Source: Tetmemena sp. SeJ-2015
Taxonomy: Eukaryota > Ciliophora > Spirotrichea > Sporadotrichida > Oxytrichidae
Reading direction: 5' to 3'
Length of the DNA stretch: 64,000 nucleotides
Assembly (NCBI GenBank): GCA_027382625.1
Contig: JAJKFJ010021834.1
Location: forward strand, 48,668 to 112,667
Made by a program: the position numbers and the translations under genes. A model generated the notes under the pieces. It was not told where the DNA came from. It did no database searches and saw only the letters and a program-made list of their open reading frames with translations. This document shows positions 56,761-64,000 of this stretch, piece after piece. Numbering within the stretch: position 1 is the stretch's first letter; each line of letters starts with the position of its first letter.

Positions 56761-56763
<3 letters not shown>
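56527..56763 (+). CDS. SNF2 C-lobe, motifs IV and V
   Basis: Encodes [64 protein letters not shown]. Motif V ([13 protein letters not shown]) is intact. Ends at TAT (56,761-56,763), joined across the repeat-derived IES to TAT (57,170-57,172). Confidence 0.95.
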
Positions 56764-57670
<907 letters not shown>

Positions 57671-57861
57671 TAGTTATCAATTTATTGGATAATATAATTA
57701 TTAGTATAAACAAGATATATTTATTTATAAAATTTAATGCATGAGTTCCTGATCTCTTTAAAGAGGTTGAAACTTGATTATTCTTCCCTATACTCAATAC
57801 TTACCAATTATTAAAATTAAATATAATTTCATAAATTTTTTTTCAAGAATACAGTAAGAGT

Positions 57862-58410
57862 TCAAGAAATTATTTTAAGAATAAATTAAATAGATTAATA
57901 TAATGACCTATGAATCTCAAAACAATTCTTTTAACTATTGAGAGAAGCAATAGCCTTAGCTTCTCTATATATTGAGATTAGACCTACTAACATTTTATAA
58001 CTGCTGCAACTGATCCAATCTTTGTGGCCAGTTACTGCTGCGGCTCTTTCAGAAAGTAGCTAGCTGCTATAAGCCCTATGGAGAGATATCTGATTAATTG
58101 ATGGGAGAAAATAATTAAAATAGGCTTCCTCAGAAGCGCAAGCATATCCAAAATATAGAGAGCAAAACTTGAGGAGGAGTTGGGCTAATAATGCTATAGT
58201 TAGTTCAGTAGAGGCATCTGTGAGTGGCTCAGTCTCATTAATGTTCTCTCCATTAGCAACCAAGTACCTCCACTAACATATAGTTCCTAGGGGAGCCTAT
58301 TTCAAACTGCCCCAAAAGCTCAGCCAAATTGCCTAAACTCGGACTTACTTAAGTATGTCCTTTGAAGATAATTAATTCCTAGAACACCTCTTCCTCTCAG
58401 AAAGATGGTT
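57862..58410 (-). other. Coding-like - strand frames inside the 3.9-kb IES
   Basis: Two overlapping - frames: about 58,400-58,265 (LAELLGQFEIGSPRNYMLVE) and 58,263-57,862 (NETEPLTDASTELTIALLAQ, then SERAAAVTGHKDWISCSSYK). Composition is protein-like; no domain. Possibly one gene broken by a shift near 58,262. Confidence 0.25.
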
Positions 58411-58899
58411 GCATTGTAATCATTGAGTAAGAGGACATCATTGTTTTAATAAGAAGATGTCTTCTTTCTTCTATAGAAGCAGCGTGCGAGCCAAAAACTA
58501 GTTCACCCTCTCTTGCTTTATTGTTAATCATTGTTTCTATTTCGTTTCAATTAGTAAATTAAACTCCAATTTCGTCGAGTATCATTATCACTAAGCAATA
58601 GAGATAGCTTGCTTTTAAGAAGGGTTATAGGCAGCTACTTAACGGAAAAAGATTGATAAAGAACTCATTTAAATCATCAGTGGAGGAGTATTTACTTTCT
58701 TTTCATTCTCAGGGGATTTAGTAATGACACTCAAAGCGCCAATTAGCAGAAGACTGTAGCCGAATAAGATTAGATCCTCACGACAGTGCTCAGCCAAATG
58801 TTTCTTTCAGTATAATACCTTTTTTAAATTTCTAAGCAATTAAACCACTTATACTTTCTAATAATCTTGAGGTATTAGTTGGACCCCGAGCCTCGTTAA

Positions 58900-61330
58900 T
58901 GGAATACCTCGGTCTTTTTAGCAAGTGAGTCTTAAAAATTAAAAACACGTTTTTGATAAATCTAGTTCTCTAGGCCGGAAAAACTATCATTTTGTTCTTG
59001 CTGCTCTTCAATTCTACCACATTGAGAGTCATTCGGAGTAGTATGGCAAGCCTTTCACTCGTTTCTGCAAGCATGAAGAACCTTTCATGAGAGACTTTTA
59101 TTCCTCAGAGTTCTTATGAGGTGTTGAGTCTAAGTCTGTTTCAGTAATCTCAAAGCTTTGGATTGGCGGCAGTGTCTGGCGTGCTCCTGACTAATTATTC
59201 TTCCTTAATTAATTATTTAGTATACATAATTTTAAGCTAAATGACATAAAATAGAAAGCTTCGTTCATTAAAAGCCGTTAATCAGCTCCTTCTTCCCTTT
59301 CAAGTTAAAATTATCACCCAAAAAAATTCATTCTAAGACTGAAATTTAAAGCTTAAAAAATTCAATTTTTAACTAGAATAAGAAAGCTCTACTCTCATTA
59401 ATAAGAGAAATTCCCAACGTATATTTAAACCTAAGCAATAGATTTTCAATACAAATCAGTCTTAAGTAGAGAGCGACTTTTCTCTAATTCATAAGCTTTA
59501 TTATCACTTTAGTACTCTAAATTATCAATCATTCGAGTTTAGTCATTAAATCTAAAAGGAGCTAATAGATATTAAGATTAACATAATATTAAATCTTAAG
59601 CTTAGACCACTTTGTATCTGGATTCAGCCCAAAGAATTATTTTTGTTCCTTTTTGAAATACATATGTAATATTATACCAAATTAACACTTTGTTGTAGAA
59701 GGGAAGAGAGCAAGTTTGAAGTTTCTCAAAGAACGACTCTCCGATTAAAAATTTCTAATTAGGACACCAAAACACATTCAAGATAACGTACTCAATTTTC
59801 CTGAGCTTTCAGTTTAAAACATATATTAGAACGTTCTTGAGAACAAAGAACTCTTGATCTATCTAAACTACTATGAAGATTTGGGTGGAGTCCCAGAGAG
59901 AAATTTGTTCTTCTCAATAATGGGAATGGTTCTGGGTGATTATATACAGAAGCTTGAGTAACTGCAATAGCAAGTAAGGATTAAAATCTGATTGGATGAA
60001 GAAAAAAATTATTCACAGTAGAACTCAGTCCAGAAATCCTCAAAAATTTAGAGGCAATGATTTTTTAAAATTAAGATTTTCAAATTCATAACTTCTGTAT
60101 AGGAAAAAGAGGAGAAGCTCTGGTACTTCTCAGATTTAAATCTCAAGGTGAGTGTTAGCAAAGGAAAAGAAAGGTATTTTAAATTAGCAGTTCCTTCAAC
60201 GAGAGTGCTGCGAAAACACAGGAAGTGCTAAGCAGTTTGGGACTTCAAAATCTCTTGGCATTGACAAGGCTATAATGAGATCTCCTTATGCCAATAGCTC
60301 TTAGTTTGAAAAGGAGAATAGAGTGCATCAATTTAAGTCAAGTAAAAAGTTAAGTTAAATTAAATTTTATCATCAATCACTGATTGTAGCATCCTATATA
60401 CTTGTGGATGTTTTCCCCCTCCCCCCACAGTTTTCTTAATAATATGTTTAATTTATAAATAAATAAATTCCTAGTGCTATTTTTAACTTATATTCAGTTT
60501 TTTCCTAAGCATTTCTTTAATTGGCCTTTAACTCTTGAGAAGATTTCTTAAATCTGATTGAAAGGAGAGCAGTACGAAGCATGGAAACGGTGTACGATTG
60601 AGAGCTAAGAGTATATCTTCATCACTCTTTTTTAGTTATGAGCAGTCAGATTATCAAGGAAAACTATAAGGCTAGCATCGATATTATACTCATTTTTAAT
60701 TACTACAATCCCTCAATCATTTATTCTTTTCCTATTTTAATTTTCTTAGTGGATAAGATTTTCATCCCTCGATTTAATTGATTAAGACCAGAGCTGCTCT
60801 ATTTTCAAGCTTAACTCCTTATCGGTAACATTACCAAGGATATAAAGTTTGTAGGGATTGAAAAATGTCTAATCCAAATAAACAATGTTGGCATCTTACA
60901 AATAGAATCTATGGACCTTTGGTAAACTAAAACTTTTGTAATAAGGATTGGTTCCATTCACTCAGTTAGGTAGTAGCTACAGCGAGAAACTTTTAACTTA
61001 TCCTTGAGCATTATATATTTAAGGTGCCTTTCGTAATCAAAAGCAATGGAACTTGCTGTGGAATAACAGCCATAGTCTTTAATAAAGGGAAAGGTGACTG
61101 TTAAAGTGTGTGATAACACATAACTTAGCAAAGATAATAAAAGGTGAGGCAGGAGAATCGATTTGAGCTCGTTAATTTAAGACTAGCAAGTTCTAAACCA
61201 AGGCCAGCTCCAGATAAGAATAATTAAATGCAGCGTCAGTGCGAAATGCAGAGTAGTTGTAGTAAACTCAACTCTAAGGTCTTGCCTCAGAGTTATATAA
61301 ATCTCAAATAAAACTATTACAGACAAATCT
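58900..61330 (+). pseudogene. Coding-like + strand series inside the 3.9-kb IES
   Basis: Frames at 58,980-59,117 (AALQFYHIESHSEQYGKPFT), about 59,700-59,995 (ENKELLIYLNYYEDLGGVPE), about 60,190-60,350, 60,637-61,142 (starts MSSQIIKENYKASIDIILIF; one internal TGA, then FVGIEKCLIQINNVGILQIE) and about 61,161-61,330 ending in TGA (SSKPRPAPDKNNQMQRQCEM). They may be remains of one gene about 2 kb long. No family recognised. Confidence 0.25.
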
Positions 61331-61542
61331 GAAATCTCTCTCTGTCTTTCACTCATTTGAGAAGTGGACTTATTATTTATTTTTATTTATTTTAGCAATC
61401 AAATTTATTCATTTTTGCTATAAGTAAAATGAAAATATTATTTTTATACTTCAAAAGAGTTGAAGTTATTATGAGTGATTGTGGCAGTATAACTTATTAA
61501 TTTTACTTATTTTATATTTAAATAAATATTTGATAATAATGT

Positions 61543-61568
61543 CGATATATATATATATATATATATAT
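61543..61568. repeat. (AT)n microsatellite
   Basis: About 12 AT units directly before the right boundary of the 3.9-kb IES. Confidence 0.95.
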
Positions 61569-61571
61569 TTG

Positions 61572-61951
61572 ATAGGAATGCTAGAGAAGCGGTTTAAGAA
61601 GGAGAAGAAGGAGATGGCAAAGAGCGAGAAGATGCAGAAGGAGTTCTTCAAGGACCTAGAGGTAGTGTTCAACGACTTTATGGACGCCAAGTTCGACACT
61701 AAGACTTCCCAGTCGAGTAAGAAGCAGTTTGAGGCTGATGAAGAGAAGCTTAGAGAGATTCTGAATAAAATGGTGAAGTTGAACGGGATGAAGCTGATGT
61801 ACGTTGAGAAGTGCAAGGAGTGGATGAGGGAGATGCTCAGGACCAATAGAAGAAAGAAGCCTCTCCCCCTTATGTTCAAGGATGAAAATATCGCCAAAGA
61901 TGAGAACGTAAATGGCGAGGAAGAGGAAGACGCAGAAATGCCCATCGATGA
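61572..61951 (+). CDS. Basic then acidic tail segment of the CHD-like protein
   Basis: Encodes GMLEKRFKKEKKEMAKSEKM, FFKDLEVVFNDFMDAKFDTK, YVEKCKEWMREMLRTNRRKK, PLPLMFKDENIAKDENV and the acidic GEEEEDAEMPIDEN. Open in all codes and clearly richer in GC than its flanks. Position after DPDFW and the frame-restoring ATA join put it in the CHD-like gene. The opposite-strand frame of similar length is its antisense shadow. Confidence 0.8.
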
Positions 61952-63936
61952 AAATATAATTTAAACAATATGTAATTTAAAATAATTCGGAGGGCTTTAA
62001 ACTATTTAAAAATCATCTCAACTTAATCTTATTATAGTTAAAATATGATTAGTAATTTAATTTTTACAATGAGATCCACTAAGTAGGATGCAAACAACTT
62101 TATATCCGACTTCTCTTTTAAAAGGTAACAAGCTTAAAACTAATGATTATTCATTGAATTTTTATTATCCAGAAATTCTTAATCTTTAAATAATATTTTA
62201 AAGATAAGAATTTAATAAAAAAATGATCTAATAAAAATGGAATAAAATCGTGACTGTTAAATTATCTCCAAATTATATATTTGTTATCTATTCAGCATTC
62301 AATTCTAAGATTTTACGTCCTAGCAACTTTTATTTGGGGTGGGGAGCACTCAGTACAGAGCTATAAGCAGCAGATGAGGAAGTAATTAAAGAAAAAATCA
62401 TTTTAAATTTTGAAAGGCTATCGAACAAGCTGCAGACCAGGTGTAATAAGTAATTTTAACTGACACAAATTGAAATTCTCTATTTATTTTTTAATAAATA
62501 CCCGATTTGAAATTAATTCTCAACTGTAATAGGAAATTTGTACCTCCTATTTCCAGATTAAAAAAGAATCAAGTCATTTCTTTATAAATCTTGAACTTAT
62601 CATAAAAAACTCCCTCTCTTCGAATTTAAATCATTTTTAATATAGGAGAACTATGTATTTGCAATTTTAAAGTTACACTTAGTTTGCTTTTGGAGTAGGA
62701 GACTGATGCAGAATCACTGAGAAATGTTTTACAATATTATTTTTAAAGCAAACATTTTAGCTCATCCTTTTTAAGTCTAAGAAATCTTTTTATTTTATTA
62801 AACTAATCTTGGATGTATATTGTTGAAATCCCTCGCTGTATAATTACTTACTGATTTAATCAGAAAAATGATATAGATATATTTTAGGAGATGTAAAATT
62901 ATTTTTAAATTAGATTCTTATTTTTTAAGAATTCTTAAATCAATCGCTCGATATTTCTACTAGGAGAAAGAAAAGCCTCAAAGTAAACGGAAACTCCCTA
63001 AAAATATAACTTTTAATATTTCATTAATTTTATTTATGCTTACATTAAATCTTTAGGATTTCTTATACAAATTACATTAATTATGAATTTTATGTAACTA
63101 TTTTCTGAATCTCACTTTACGCCTTAAAATTATTCTCTTTGGCTCATGGCATCTTTCCTTTATTAAAGCTCATCAAAATTTATCGTAGAGAAAACAAAAT
63201 AGCTATAATAGCTTAGCAAATGATTAATAAATGCCTCTTTTTCATAATTCTTACATATCTATTCAAGCTAAGCATTTGGAATTGAGTTTCATTTTAGGAA
63301 GGGAGTGTAAGTAAGCAACTTCAGATAAATAATTCATTTTAGCAATGGGAAGTTTTTAGGAATTATCTATATTTTTACGCTACAAACTCCAGCTATAGTT
63401 AGCCTATTGTTCATTAGCTACTCTACAATAGCTGATCCAAATCCAAGAATATTATCTATTAAGATTTATCTCTTGGTAATAAAAATTCAAAATCAGCAAG
63501 TGGTTGTACTTTAAATTATTTATGGAATTAGATATCTTTCATTTTTAACTTAAATCCTTTAGTAATTTTTATCAAGGATTTATATCACTTGTTCATAAAT
63601 TCCAAATCCATTCTATTTCTTACACTCTAAGAAAACTTCCTTTCTTTTTATCAAATATTTTTTTAGTTTTCTTAATCTTTAAAATGAAATATTTAAATTT
63701 ATGAATTTGAATTAGAAATTAAGAGGTAAACACTTTTTAGATACACTTTATAGTTTAATTTACTCATTTCTTTAAGTTTTACAGTCTTGCAATTATTTTT
63801 AGTTTCTTTTGAAGAAGATATGTATATTTGAATTCTTATTCAAAATAAAATAATTATATAAAAAAGAGGAATGATTTAAATTTTAATAAACTTTTGCTTA
63901 ACCCTTATTCTTAAAAAGCTTACTAATTATGAATAA
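61948..63936 (+). other. IES (1,989 bp, pointer ATGA) with a TIR repeat copy
   Basis: ATGA at 61,948 and 63,937; joining gives EMPIDENDIIVYESEEEGER in frame. Copy G of the TIR repeat lies at about 62,205-62,545. The remaining sequence is AT-rich without recognised features. Confidence 0.65.
62205..62545 (-). repeat. Copy G of the TIR repeat
   Basis: Starts GAATTTAATAAAAAAATGAT, has TATTCAGCATTCAATTCTAA as the internal landmark and TTTTAACTGACACAAATTGA on the right. Shorter than the other copies. Reverse orientation. Confidence 0.7.
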
Positions 63937-64000
63937 ATGAGAACGACATCATCGTATATGAAAGCGAGGAGGAAGGAGAAAGAAACAACAACAGAAAACT
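63937..64000 (+). CDS. Acidic segment at the window edge
   Basis: Encodes NDIIVYESEEEGERNNNRK and runs off the window. It continues the acidic tail from 61,951 in frame through the ATGA pointer, so the CHD-like gene extends beyond 64,000. Confidence 0.65.
   Translation, partial: MRTTSSYMKARRKEKETTTEN

Noticed and set aside
61469..61945. 158-codon - strand frame opposite the CHD tail segment
   Set aside because: Ser/Phe/Leu-rich complement of a Lys/Glu-rich coding segment that joins in frame to the CHD gene.

Overview
The window looks like micronuclear (germline) DNA of a spirotrich ciliate of the Oxytricha/Stylonychia kind. Three things show this. (1) Conserved protein domains read through many in-frame TAA and TAG codons at positions where glutamine fits, for example CAG/TAG/TAA-mixed poly-Q tracts, while TGA does not interrupt them. 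(2) One long + strand gene is cut into pieces by AT-rich segments, and at almost every cut a 3-6 bp direct repeat (pointer) lets the frame be rejoined exactly. (3) The excisable segments (IESs) run from 5 bp to about 33 kb and use pointers other than TA, which does not fit Paramecium or Euplotes and is unlike the mostly intergenic IESs of Tetrahymena. Background DNA is roughly 30% GC. Species is not determinable from the sequence alone. Layout of the main gene (+ strand): basic/Gln-rich helical segments (about 2.4-2.7 kb), chromodomain 1 in two pieces (2.9-3.75 kb), about 10 kb of repeat- and transposon-rich DNA, an acidic segment and a split bromodomain (14.0-15.7 kb), a long poly-Q region (15.9-18.8 kb) that reads in frame into chromodomain 2 (19.0-19.5 kb), then the SNF2 helicase N-lobe (19.5-20.44 kb). 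A 32,967-bp interruption follows. The helicase resumes at 53,408, then at 56,527 and 57,170, followed by a CHD7-type post-helicase module and basic and acidic tail segments to the window end. The product is a CHD subfamily III (CHD7/Kismet-like) chromatin remodeller, possibly fused to a bromodomain or with its parts scrambled. The DNA between these pieces (germline-limited, discarded from the macronucleus on the IES reading) holds at least seven copies of a ~400-bp terminal-inverted-repeat element, one of which is exactly an IES inside the helicase; two decayed Tc1/IS630-type transposase genes; a 3.4-kb symmetric structure with 111-bp inverted ends and GC-rich palindromes; a 2.7-kb GC-rich island (44.5-47.3 kb) whose genes also use TAG as a sense codon; a perfect 260-bp inverted repeat; and a degenerate ubiquitin-like ORF. 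Caution on other ORFs: with only TGA as stop, a stop is expected about once per 50 codons at this base composition, so TGA-free frames of 100-300 codons are expected by chance many times in 64 kb. Such frames are reported at low confidence unless homology, repeats or frame-restoring joins back them.
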